From assembly GCF_027925385.1 (NCBI RefSeq), contig NZ_AP027142.1, positions 471,001 to 535,000 on the forward strand: a DNA stretch of 64,000 nt, in the 5' to 3' direction. A program made the translations under genes and the position numbers. Of this stretch, positions 51,115-58,817 are shown one piece after another. The notes below the pieces were generated by a model. The model ran no database searches and had not been told where the DNA came from. It saw nothing but the letters and a program-made list of their open reading frames with translations. Origin of the DNA: Methylocystis iwaonis (GTDB lineage: Bacteria; Pseudomonadota; Alphaproteobacteria; Rhizobiales; Beijerinckiaceae). Position 1 is the first letter of the stretch; each line of letters begins with the position of its first letter.

Positions 51115-52125
51115 ATGCTAGCGCGCGTCATCGGCGCCGGCGTCGCCGGGCTTTGCGCCGCCTATGCCTTGGCGCGCGCCGGGGCGCAGGTGGAGCTTGT
51201 CGAGCGCCAGGCGACGGCTGGCCAGGGCTGCTCGCGTTTTGCGGGGGGCATGATCGCACCCTGGTGCGAGCTGGAGAGCGCCGAGCCGCTCGTGGCCGAG
51301 CTTGGCCAGGAGGCGCTCGCCTTCTGGACGGCCGACGTTCCTGTCGCCACTGTCGCTGGGACTCTTGTCGTCGCCGCGCCGCGCGAAGGCGCGGAGCTTT
51401 TCGATTTCGCCCGGCGGACGGATCACTTCGAGCGGCTCGACGGCGCGGGCGTCGCGGGGCTGGAGCCCGATCTCGCCGAGCGCTTCGACGCCGCGCTTTA
51501 TTTTGCGCAGGAGGCGCATCTCGATCCGCGCGCCGCGATGAAGGCGCTTGCCGACAGGCTTGCCGAAATGCCGAATGTCGTGCGGCATTATGGCGCGGTG
51601 GCGGAATCGCTTGCCACATCTCCCGATTGGACCGTCGATTGCCGTGGGTTCGCCGCGCGCGATGCGCTCGCCCGGCTGCGCGGCGTAAAAGGCGAGATGC
51701 TGGTTTTGCGCAGCGACGAGATTTCTCTCTCCCGCCCCATCCGCATGCTGCATCCGCGCCGGCCGGTCTATGTCGTGCCGCGCGGGGAGGGCGTGTTCAT
51801 GGTCGGCGCGACGATGATCGAGAATGAAGAGCGCGCGCGGGTGACGGCGCGCTCGGTTGTGGAGCTTGTCAATTCCGCCTTCGCCATTCACCCGGCCTTC
51901 GCCGAGGCGGAGATCGTCGAGACGGGCTCGGATGTGCGGCCGGCCTATCCGGATAATCTTCCCCGCCTGACGCAGCTTGGAAAGACGATCTATATCAACG
52001 GGCTCTACAGGCATGGTTTCCTGCTCGCCCCCGCGCTGGCGCGGCGCGCCGCAGAGGTTGTTCTTCGCGGCGCCTATTTTCCGGAGGTGATGGATGCAGA
52101 TTCGGGTGAACGGGCGTCCGCGTGA
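51115..52125 (+). CDS. thiO: glycine oxidase ThiO
   Basis: ThiO oxidises glycine to dehydroglycine for thiazole synthesis, using FAD and O2. The 336 residues start with the FAD motif VIGAGVAGLCAAYALARAGA, followed by CSRFAGGMIAPWCELE, characteristic of ThiO, and end with INGLYRHGFLLAPALARRAA. I chose ATG 51115 because upstream in-frame codons lie inside the riboswitch. It overlaps thiS by 32 nt. thiC and thiD, often next to it, are absent. Confidence 0.94.
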   Translation: MLARVIGAGVAGLCAAYALARAGAQVELVERQATAGQGCSRFAGGMIAPWCELESAEPLVAELGQEALAFWTADVPVATVAGTLVVAAPREGAELFDFARRTDHFERLDGAGVAGLEPDLAERFDAALYFAQEAHLDPRAAMKALADRLAEMPNVVRHYGAVAESLATSPDWTVDCRGFAARDALARLRGVKGEMLVLRSDEISLSRPIRMLHPRRPVYVVPRGEGVFMVGATMIENEERARVTARSVVELVNSAFAIHPAFAEAEIVETGSDVRPAYPDNLPRLTQLGKTIYINGLYRHGFLLAPALARRAAEVVLRGAYFPEVMDADSGERASA

Positions 52126-52291
52126 CGTGGACGCCACCACATTGGAGGCCCTGCTGCGCGAATTGGGCTATGAGCATCAGAAGGTCGGCACGGCGCTGAA
52201 CCAGGAATTCGTGCGCGACAGGGATCGCGAAAAGACCACGCTGCAGGAGGGCGACGCGGTGGAGATCGTCACGCCGCGGCAGGGCGGATGA
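52094..52291 (+). CDS. thiS: sulfur carrier protein ThiS
   Basis: ThiS carries sulfur as a C-terminal thiocarboxylate for thiazole formation. The 65-residue ubiquitin-like protein begins MQIRVNGRPRDVDATTLEAL and ends TPRQGG, with the essential Gly-Gly. It starts inside the end of thiO and its stop codon abuts the thiG start, a tightly coupled arrangement. Confidence 0.94.
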   Translation: MQIRVNGRPRDVDATTLEALLRELGYEHQKVGTALNQEFVRDRDREKTTLQEGDAVEIVTPRQGG

Positions 52292-53098
52292 ATGCAAGAG
52301 CTCATGACCGAAGCTGATCCGCTTACCTTCTATGGCGCGACGTTAAGATCGCGGCTGCTGCTCGGGACGGCGCGCTATCCCTCGCCGGCGATCCTTGCCG
52401 ACGCGATCCGCGCCTCGGGCTGCGAGATCGTTACGGTGTCGCTGCGGCGGGAGGCGGGCGGCTCGCGCGCCGGCGAGAGTTTTTGGGGCCTTATTCGCGA
52501 TCTGGGGGCGCGCGTGCTTCCCAATACGGCGGGCTGCCGCACGGCCAAGGAGGCGATTGCGACGGCGCAAATGGCGCGGGAGGTCTTCGAAACCGACTGG
52601 ATCAAGCTCGAAGTCATCGGCGAGGAGGATACGTTGCAGCCCGATGTCTTCGGGCTTGTGGAAGCGGCCAAGGCGCTCGTCGCCGACGGCTTCAAGGTCT
52701 TTCCCTATACGACCGACGATCTCGTCGTCGCCGAAAAGCTGCTCGACGCGGGTTGCAAAGTGTTGATGCCCTGGGCGGCGCCGATCGGGTCGGGACGCGG
52801 CGTCAACAACACTTTTGCGCTGCGCGCCTTGCGGGCGCATTTTCCGGAGACGCCGCTCGTCGTCGACGCCGGGCTCGGCGCGCCGTCTCATGCCGTGACG
52901 GTGATGGAAATGGGCTATGACGCCGTGTTGCTGAATACGGCTGTCTCGCGGGCGGGCGATCCTGTCGCCATGGCGCGCGCTTTCGGGCTTGCAGCCGAGG
53001 CCGGACGGCTGGCGTTCCGCGCCAAGCCGATGACGCCCCGCGACATGGCGGAGCCCTCGACGCCGGTGATCGGGCGGCCGTTCGAGGACATGCTCTGA
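52292..53098 (+). CDS. thiG: thiazole synthase
   Basis: ThiG joins DXP, dehydroglycine and ThiS-thiocarboxylate sulfur into the thiazole phosphate. The 268 residues include the Schiff-base lysine in [30 protein letters not shown], the phosphate-binding region [14 protein letters not shown], and [23 protein letters not shown] 52292 directly follows the thiS stop; ATG 52304 is a possible alternative. It is followed by a family C palindrome and then the ThiE-amidase fusion gene. Confidence 0.95.
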   Translation: MQELMTEADPLTFYGATLRSRLLLGTARYPSPAILADAIRASGCEIVTVSLRREAGGSRAGESFWGLIRDLGARVLPNTAGCRTAKEAIATAQMAREVFETDWIKLEVIGEEDTLQPDVFGLVEAAKALVADGFKVFPYTTDDLVVAEKLLDAGCKVLMPWAAPIGSGRGVNNTFALRALRAHFPETPLVVDAGLGAPSHAVTVMEMGYDAVLLNTAVSRAGDPVAMARAFGLAAEAGRLAFRAKPMTPRDMAEPSTPVIGRPFEDML

Positions 53099-53116
53099 TA
53101 ATCTTTTTTCGTTTTT

Positions 53117-53175
53117 GCGCGCCTGAAGGCGCGCGGTCCTTGGGGGCCTCTCGGACCGCGCGCCTTCAGGCGCGC
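53117..53175. repeat. family C palindrome, copy 2
   Basis: Perfect 23-bp inverted arms (GCGCGCCTGAAGGCGCGC extended by GGTCC, and the reverse complement) surround a 13-bp spacer, and each arm also folds on itself. A T-rich run (53104-53116) precedes it. It separates thiG from the ThiE-amidase gene and could attenuate read-through between them. The related copy is at 9401-9470. Confidence 0.8.
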
Positions 53176-53205
53176 TGTCGTTGAAAAGATGATAAACCGC
53201 CGCCT

Positions 53206-54567
53206 ATGCCGACACTCACGCTCGACCCCTTCTACCTCATCGTCGATAACGCCGACTGGCTGACCCGGCTGCTGCCGCTCGGCGTGCGACTCGTGCAATT
53301 GCGGGTCAAGGATCGTCCGGAATCCGAGGTGCGCGCCGAAATCCTCCGTGCGCGCGATCTCTGCCGCACCGCGGGCGCGCAGCTCGTCGTCAATGACTAT
53401 TGGAAGCTCGCGATCGACGCCGGCTGCGATTTCGTGCATCTCGGGCAGGAAGATCTCGACGGCGCGGATCTCGACGCCCTGCGCCGCCACGAGGTGCGAA
53501 TCGGCGTTTCCACTCATGACGACGCCGAGCTCGACCGCGCATTGTCGATCTCGCCCGATTATGTGGCGCTCGGGCCCGTTTGGCCGACGCTGCTCAAGGA
53601 AATGAAATTCGCGCCGCAGGGCCTCGAAAAGCTCGGCGCCTGGAAGAAGCGCATCGGCGACATCCCGCTCGTCGCCATTGGCGGCCTCACGCCGGCCCGC
53701 GCCTGCCTCGCGCTGGCGGCGGGCGCCGACAGCGCCTGCGTCGTCACCGATGTTCTGCGCGCCCGCGATCCGGAATCGCGGGCGGTCGAATGGGTGGCGA
53801 CGACAGCGCCATGGCGCGATTCGCCGGAGCTGACGCGCGCGTTTCCCCCGGATTTCGCGGGCGCGAAAGTCTTCCCCTCGCCCAACCACGGCCCCCGCGC
53901 GCGCGCGGTCTCGGCGCTGGTGTTGCATTATACCGGCATGCCGGCGGCGGAGGGCGCGCTCGAGCTTTTATGCTCGCCGATCGCGGAAGTCTCGGCGCAT
54001 TATTTCGTCGAGGAAGACGGCCGCATCCTGCAGCTCGTGCCCGAGTCGCGCCGCGCCTGGCATGCGGGCGCCAGCTATTGGGCGGGCGAAACCGACATGA
54101 ATTCGGCTTCCATCGGCGTCGAGATTGTCCATCCGGGCCATATCGATCCGCATGATTTTCCGCCAGCGCAGATCGAGGCCGTCATCGCACTGTCGCGTGA
54201 CATTTGCGCGCGTCACAAGATCGCGCCCGAGCGCGTGCTTGCCCATTCCGACATCGCGCCGCGCCGCAAGATGGACCCCGGCGAGTTCTTTCCCTGGGCG
54301 CGCCTCGCCGCCGCCGGCGTTGGCCGTTATGTCGAACCCTTGCCGCCCGACGACGGCCCGGCGCTCGAATGCGCCGCCGCGGGCGAAGCGGTCGCGCGGC
54401 TGCAACGGCAGCTCGCCGCCTTCGGCTATAAAGTCAGTGAGACCGGCGTCTATGATGAAGATACGGCGTCGGCGGTCGCGGCGTTTCAGCGTCATTGGCG
54501 GCCAGCGCGGGTCGACGGGCGCGCCGACGCCTCGACCATAGACATTCTGACACGTCTTTTGCCCTGA
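53206..54567 (+). CDS. ThiE-type thiamine-phosphate synthase fused to N-acetylmuramoyl-L-alanine amidase and peptidoglycan-binding domain
   Basis: 453 residues in one uninterrupted frame. Residues ~7-200 are a ThiE TIM barrel: VRLVQLRVKDR, VVNDYWKLAIDAGCDFVHLG, the pyrophosphate-site GVSTH (100-104), VALGPVWPTLLK and PLVAIGGLTPARA. ThiE joins the thiazole and pyrimidine phosphates. Residues ~220-375 are an amidase_2 domain of the AmiD type, with the zinc ligand H241 in LVLHYTGMP, AHYFVEEDGRILQLVPE, SIGVEIVHPGH and AHSDIAPRRKMDPG (H347, K355). Residues ~392-452 form a peptidoglycan-binding domain (VARLQRQLAAFGY, AVAAFQRHWRP). No signal peptide is present and no internal start with a ribosome site was found at the junction, so the fusion looks real. 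Confidence 0.88.
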   Translation: MPTLTLDPFYLIVDNADWLTRLLPLGVRLVQLRVKDRPESEVRAEILRARDLCRTAGAQLVVNDYWKLAIDAGCDFVHLGQEDLDGADLDALRRHEVRIGVSTHDDAELDRALSISPDYVALGPVWPTLLKEMKFAPQGLEKLGAWKKRIGDIPLVAIGGLTPARACLALAAGADSACVVTDVLRARDPESRAVEWVATTAPWRDSPELTRAFPPDFAGAKVFPSPNHGPRARAVSALVLHYTGMPAAEGALELLCSPIAEVSAHYFVEEDGRILQLVPESRRAWHAGASYWAGETDMNSASIGVEIVHPGHIDPHDFPPAQIEAVIALSRDICARHKIAPERVLAHSDIAPRRKMDPGEFFPWARLAAAGVGRYVEPLPPDDGPALECAAAGEAVARLQRQLAAFGYKVSETGVYDEDTASAVAAFQRHWRPARVDGRADASTIDILTRLLP

Positions 54568-54578
54568 AGGAGTTTTAC

Positions 54579-55484
54579 GTGGCCATTGCAAAGCGCGCCG
54601 TCGTCGTCACCGGCGCTTCGACGGGCATCGGTCTCGCCTGTGTGGAAATTCTTACGAAAAAAGGCTTCTTCGTCTTTGGGTCGGTCCGCAAGCGTGCGGA
54701 CGCCGAGCGTTTGCAGTCGCGATTCGGCGACGATTTCTCACCGCTTCTCTTCGATGTCACGGATGCGGGCGCCGTCGCGCGCGCCGCGCAAGAGGTCGAC
54801 GCCCGGCTCGGCGGCGCGACGCTCGCGGGGCTCGTCAATAATGCTGGCGTCGCCGTGCCCGGCCCGCTGCTGCATCTATCTATCGCCGATCTCCGGCATC
54901 AGCTCGAGACAAATCTCATCGGCCAGCTACAGGTGACGCAGGCCTTTGCGGCGCTGCTCGGCGCGCGCGCGCCGCAGCGGGGCGCGCCGGGGCGGATCGT
55001 CAATATGAGCTCGGTCGCCGGCCGTTTCGCCTCGCCGTTTCTGGGCGCCTACAATGCCTCCAAATTCGCGCTGGAGGGCATGTCCGACGCGCTGCGCCGC
55101 GAATTGATGGTCTATGGCGTCGACCTGATCGTGATCCAGCCCGGCATGATTGCGACGCCGATCTGGGACAAGGCGGACAGCCGCGATTTCAGCCCTTTCG
55201 ACGCGACCATCTACGGGCCTGCGGCGCGTCGCATGCGGAAATGGGCCGTCGACGGCGGGCGCGCCGCGCCGGGGCCCGAGCTGGTGGCCAAAGCCGTGCT
55301 GCGCGCCCTTACTGCGCCGCGCCCGCCCGCGCGCATCCCCGTCGCCAATGGGATCGGTCACACCTTGCCAAGCCTGCTGCCGGCGCGATTTGTAGATTGG
55401 CTCGTGGCGCGTCGTTTGGGCTTCCACGAGACGCGCGACAAGCTTCGCGTCCACTATTCTGACGGAGACGGCAATGGCGAATGA
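54579..55484 (+). CDS. short-chain dehydrogenase/reductase
   Basis: 301 residues from GTG 54579, which has AAGGAG 6 nt upstream; this supports the rare start over longer openings inside the preceding gene. SDR motifs: the cofactor site VVVTGASTGIGLA, LVNNAGVAVPGPLL, the catalytic Ser in NMSSVAGRFASP and the YNASK site (GAYNASKFALEGMSDALR). It ends with a hydrophobic segment, IGHTLPSLLPARFVDWLVA. The substrate is unknown. It overlaps the following VOC gene by 11 nt and starts 11 nt after the ThiE-amidase gene, so it may be in the same transcript. Confidence 0.9.
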   Translation: MAIAKRAVVVTGASTGIGLACVEILTKKGFFVFGSVRKRADAERLQSRFGDDFSPLLFDVTDAGAVARAAQEVDARLGGATLAGLVNNAGVAVPGPLLHLSIADLRHQLETNLIGQLQVTQAFAALLGARAPQRGAPGRIVNMSSVAGRFASPFLGAYNASKFALEGMSDALRRELMVYGVDLIVIQPGMIATPIWDKADSRDFSPFDATIYGPAARRMRKWAVDGGRAAPGPELVAKAVLRALTAPRPPARIPVANGIGHTLPSLLPARFVDWLVARRLGFHETRDKLRVHYSDGDGNGE

Positions 55485-55863
55485 AATGACCGCCCCGCAT
55501 GGCGTCGTTTGCTGGAGCGAACTTGCCGTCCGCGATATTGCGCGCGCGCAGAAATTTTACGCCGAGACGCTCGGCTGGCGCTTCGAGGCCATGGCTGCGC
55601 CGGATATGACCTACTGGATCATCTTCTCCGGCGAGGCGCGGGTCGGCGGCATGTTCGAGATGAAAGGCGCGCAATTCGACGGCGTGCCGGAGCATTGGCT
55701 GACCTACATCGCCGTCGACGACATAGATGCGCGTCTGAAGAAGGCGGTCGAGGCCGGCGCAAAAACTTGCAAGGAGCCCTTCGACATTCCGGGCGTCGGC
55801 CGCATGGCGGTGCTGGCGGAGCCGGGAGGCGCAGTCGTCGCCTGGATAAGGCTCGAGCGATAG
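55474..55863 (+). CDS. VOC (glyoxalase/bleomycin-resistance fold) family protein
   Basis: 129 residues with one VOC module of two beta-alpha-beta-beta-beta units: GVVCWSELAVRDIARAQKFY, LGWRFEAMAAPDMTYWII, then HWLTYIAVDDIDARLKKAVE, GAKTCKEPFDIPGVGRMAVL and EPGGAVVAWIRLE. Proteins of this form are found in enzymes and in ligand-binding proteins, and the metal ligands cannot be assigned with confidence here. It overlaps the SDR gene and converges with the second PilZ gene. Confidence 0.85.
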   Translation: MANEMTAPHGVVCWSELAVRDIARAQKFYAETLGWRFEAMAAPDMTYWIIFSGEARVGGMFEMKGAQFDGVPEHWLTYIAVDDIDARLKKAVEAGAKTCKEPFDIPGVGRMAVLAEPGGAVVAWIRLER

Positions 55864-55873
55864 ACGCCGTCGG

Positions 55874-55890
55874 CGCGCCTCAAAGGCGCG
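55874..55890. terminator. small hairpin shared by the convergent VOC and PilZ gene ends
   Basis: CGCGCCT-CAA-AGGCGCG forms a 7-bp stem between the two convergent genes and overlaps the PilZ stop codon. Neither strand has a following T-tract, so it is a weak candidate for a bidirectional terminator. Confidence 0.35.
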
Positions 55891-56482
55891 TCGTTTCGTC
55901 GATCTCCCCTGGACGGAAAGGCTTGAGAAATTCGCAGGCGACGCCGTCGTCGAGAATTCCGACGACTTTCGCCGGCGTATTCCCTACCGCCACCTCGGCG
56001 CCGATTGGGATCGCGCGATCGGCTTCCAGCACGACGGCCGAGTTCGACAGGCTCTTGATGCGCACGATTTGTTCTTCGCCGCAGGTCAGCCGTAGAACCG
56101 TGAGATCCATGAAAGGAATGACGACACGACCGTGACGCCCCTCGCTATAGGCGGCGGAGCGGTTGGCGTACCACTCCAATTGGCGGGCGAGCCTCTCGCG
56201 TTTTTTCGGCATGAGATGAAAACGCATGTCGAAGCCGTTTGGCGTCGGCTGCAGGACAACGCCCGCGAAACGGCCCAGCTCATTGAGGCAAAGCGCGACC
56301 TTCTCGCCGGGCAGAATCGCGACCGGCGCCCAAAGCCGCGCGGAATGAGATGAGATTTCAATAGTCCGACAAGGATACTCCTCGTTGGACTTGAGCAGCA
56401 TGTAGCGACCTTCGAAAGTGATTTGCAGCCGCTGCTGCGTCTCCGCTTCGAAATAAGAAAATTGCTGATGCTGAATACCCAT
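55880..56482 (-). CDS. second PilZ-type protein with two tandem modules
   Basis: 200 residues with the same layout as the protein at 39599-40207. The N-terminal PilZ-like half reads LQITFEGRYMLLKSNEEYPC, RTIEISSHSARLWAPVAILP and GEKVALCLNELGRFAGVVLQ. The linker helix RLARQLEWYANRS and the C-terminal half (RHGRVVIPFMDLTVLRL, then VRIKSLSNSAVVLEA) follow. The second module lacks a good D/NxSxxG motif (NSAVV), so c-di-GMP binding is less certain than in the paralogue. It stands alone, convergent with the VOC gene. Confidence 0.7.
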   Translation of the reverse strand: MGIQHQQFSYFEAETQQRLQITFEGRYMLLKSNEEYPCRTIEISSHSARLWAPVAILPGEKVALCLNELGRFAGVVLQPTPNGFDMRFHLMPKKRERLARQLEWYANRSAAYSEGRHGRVVIPFMDLTVLRLTCGEEQIVRIKSLSNSAVVLEADRAIPIGAEVAVGNTPAKVVGILDDGVACEFLKPFRPGEIDETTRL

Positions 56483-56860
56483 ATTTGCCTCGAAAAGTTA
56501 ATGGTCGGGCGGAAGTGCGCTTCAGCCGTCAAGTGGCTGCCATCCTAGCGCCGGCTCGTGCCATAAAAGTTAAGCTGGACCGTTGGTCGGCGGCATAGAC
56601 GAGCGGCTGTGCGCAAACAGTTACCGAATTGTCAACAATTTGAACGGCTCCGGGGCTCGGCCTTGTTCTTCCTGGAGGAGGCGCGCAAGTAACGCGGCGT
56701 CGCTATTCGATTTTTGGCGGCCGACGCCACCGTAAAGACCGGTCGGAGCTTTTTATTTCAACGCGTTATTAACCAAGAAGGGTTCGCTAAGCTTAATGGA
56801 ATGGACGCCCTTACGGTTTAATTTTATAGTTTAGTTCAAGGATATCCGTGAGATTTCATC
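56483..56860. other. 378-bp gap between a PilZ gene and tamA
   Basis: No gene or dispersed palindrome is visible. The left part is GC-rich. Near 56720-56757 a weak inverted pair (CCGAC/GTCGG) followed by CTTTTT might end short transcripts. The right end (56800-56840) is AT-rich (TTAATTTTATAGTTTAG) and probably holds the tamA promoter, but no clear -35/-10 pair can be assigned. Confidence 0.4.
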
Positions 56861-58816
56861 GTGACGCCGATGCGGCTTTTCGTAAGTGCGCTTATCTGTT
56901 GCAGTATCGCGTGTGGCGAAATGTCGTCCGCGCGCGCCTTCGACTTTTTTGGCCTGTTCGGCGCGCCGGAAAAGGCCGAGCCGACCCCCGGCGCGGTCGC
57001 CTATGAGGTGATCTTCAAGGGGATCGACGACGATAAGCTCGAGCAGACCCTGAAGGACGCGTCGAATAGCTGGCGGCTGCGCCTGGAGTCGCCCGCGGCG
57101 GGGGTCGGCCTGGCGCGTCGGGTGATCGCGGACTATCCGCGCCTGACCGAGGCGCTCTGGGCGAGCGGCTATTTCAACGCAACCGTGCGCGCGAGCGTCG
57201 CCGGCGTAACCGTCTCGCCGGAGGGCAATGGAGCCGACGCGGCCGCCGCCGCCGCCGAGCGCCATCGCGGCGCTTCCCTCGCGCCGGTCGTCTTCGAGAT
57301 CGACCCCGGCCCGCTATTCAAGCTGCGCCACGTCGTCGTCTATGACGCGCGCGCCAATGCGCCGATCGATCCGGCGCTTTTCCCGCGCAAGGCCTTCGAT
57401 CAGGACCCGGACGATCCCGCCCGCGCCGCCGCGCTACGGGCGCGCGAGGCCGAGTGGATCGATGCGCTGCGCGAGAAATCCTATCCGCTCGCCAAGGTCG
57501 TCTCCGCGCGTCCGGTGATCCTGCATGATCTCCATGTGATGGACGTGGCGGTCACGATCGATCTGGGGCCAAAGGCCGGAATCGGCGAGGTGCATCTCTC
57601 CGGCGCGCCGGGCGTCGATCCCGATGTTATCCGCTCCTTCATCTATCTGGAGGAGGGCGAGCCCTATAGCCCCAGGAAAATCGCCGACACGCGCAAATCC
57701 ATCGCCCGCATCGAGGCGCTCGGCGGCGTGAAGATCGAAGACGGCGCCCATCTCGACAAGAACGGCAATCTGCCGCTCTTCATCGAGACGACCGAGCGCA
57801 AGCGCCATGCGATCGGCGCTTCGGCGATGTTCTCCAACATCAACGGCCCGACGTTGCGCACCTATTGGGTCGATCGCAATCTCTTCGGCGGCGGCGAGCG
57901 CCTGCGCTTCGATCTCGACGGCGGCCTCGCCTATTACAATAATTCGTCCGCCTTCCTCTCCTTTCCGGAGCTCAAGGCCAGCAATCTGGTGGGCTCCGCG
58001 CGCGTAAGCTTCTTGAAGCCCGCACTCTTCGGCTCGCGCAACGACCTTCTGCTCGACGCCGCGGCGGTGCGCGAGCGCACCGTTTACTACTGGGCCTCCT
58101 ATGGCAATTTCAACGGCGCGATCCGCCATCGTTTCAGCGACACGGCGTCGATCCAGGCTGGCGTCGAAGTCGAAGGCGGCCAGTTCAACGACGTCTTCGG
58201 CCTGCACAATTACGCGCTGCTCGGGTTCCCGGTTTCGGGCGCCTATGACAGCACCGACAATGCGCTCGCGCCGACGCGCGGCATACGCGCCACGGCCCGC
58301 GTCGCGCCTTATGTGAAGGCTTTTTCCAACGGCGTCGGCATGCTGGAATCGAAGGGGCAATTGTCGGCCTATCACGCGCTCGATGAAGACGCCTGGTATA
58401 TTCTCGCGGGGCGTATCGCCGCCGGCTCCATCGTCGGTCCGTCGATTGCAGACGTCCCGGCCAATCGCCGTTTCTTCGCCGGTGGCGGCGGCTCCGTGCG
58501 CGGCTATCGCTATCGGTCGATCAGCCCCGACAATGGCTTCGGCTTTCCGACCGGCGGCCTGAGCCTTTTCGAAGCCTCCGCCGAAGCGCGCCTGAAGGTG
58601 ACGCAGGAAATCGGCATTGTCCCCTTCCTCGACGCCGGCGCGGCCTATTCGTCCTCTGTGCCGAATTTCAGCTCGACAATGCGCTTAGCGGCTGGCGTTG
58701 GCCTTCGCTACTATACGGGCATTGGTCCGATTCGTTTCGATGTCGCGACGCCGCTCAACCCGAGGCCGCAGGACAGTCGCCTCGCCATCTTCCTCGGCAT
58801 CGGAGAAAGCTTCTGA
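56861..58816 (+). CDS. tamA: TamA, Omp85-family outer-membrane assembly protein
   Basis: TamA is the outer-membrane half of the translocation and assembly module, which helps insert some outer-membrane proteins and move lipids. About 650 residues: a signal peptide (LFVSALICCSIACGEMSSARA region), POTRA-like domains (VAYEVIFKGIDDDKLEQTLK, PGPLFKLRHVVVYD, GIGEVHLSGAPGVDPDVIRS) and a 16-strand barrel. The barrel has the Omp85 motif region FFAGGGGSVRGYRYRSISPD and ends IFLGIGESF with the terminal aromatic. The start is GTG 56861 or ATG 56870. It lies 1 nt upstream of tamB. Confidence 0.92.
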   Translation: MTPMRLFVSALICCSIACGEMSSARAFDFFGLFGAPEKAEPTPGAVAYEVIFKGIDDDKLEQTLKDASNSWRLRLESPAAGVGLARRVIADYPRLTEALWASGYFNATVRASVAGVTVSPEGNGADAAAAAAERHRGASLAPVVFEIDPGPLFKLRHVVVYDARANAPIDPALFPRKAFDQDPDDPARAAALRAREAEWIDALREKSYPLAKVVSARPVILHDLHVMDVAVTIDLGPKAGIGEVHLSGAPGVDPDVIRSFIYLEEGEPYSPRKIADTRKSIARIEALGGVKIEDGAHLDKNGNLPLFIETTERKRHAIGASAMFSNINGPTLRTYWVDRNLFGGGERLRFDLDGGLAYYNNSSAFLSFPELKASNLVGSARVSFLKPALFGSRNDLLLDAAAVRERTVYYWASYGNFNGAIRHRFSDTASIQAGVEVEGGQFNDVFGLHNYALLGFPVSGAYDSTDNALAPTRGIRATARVAPYVKAFSNGVGMLESKGQLSAYHALDEDAWYILAGRIAAGSIVGPSIADVPANRRFFAGGGGSVRGYRYRSISPDNGFGFPTGGLSLFEASAEARLKVTQEIGIVPFLDAGAAYSSSVPNFSSTMRLAAGVGLRYYTGIGPIRFDVATPLNPRPQDSRLAIFLGIGESF

Positions 58817-58817
58817 T

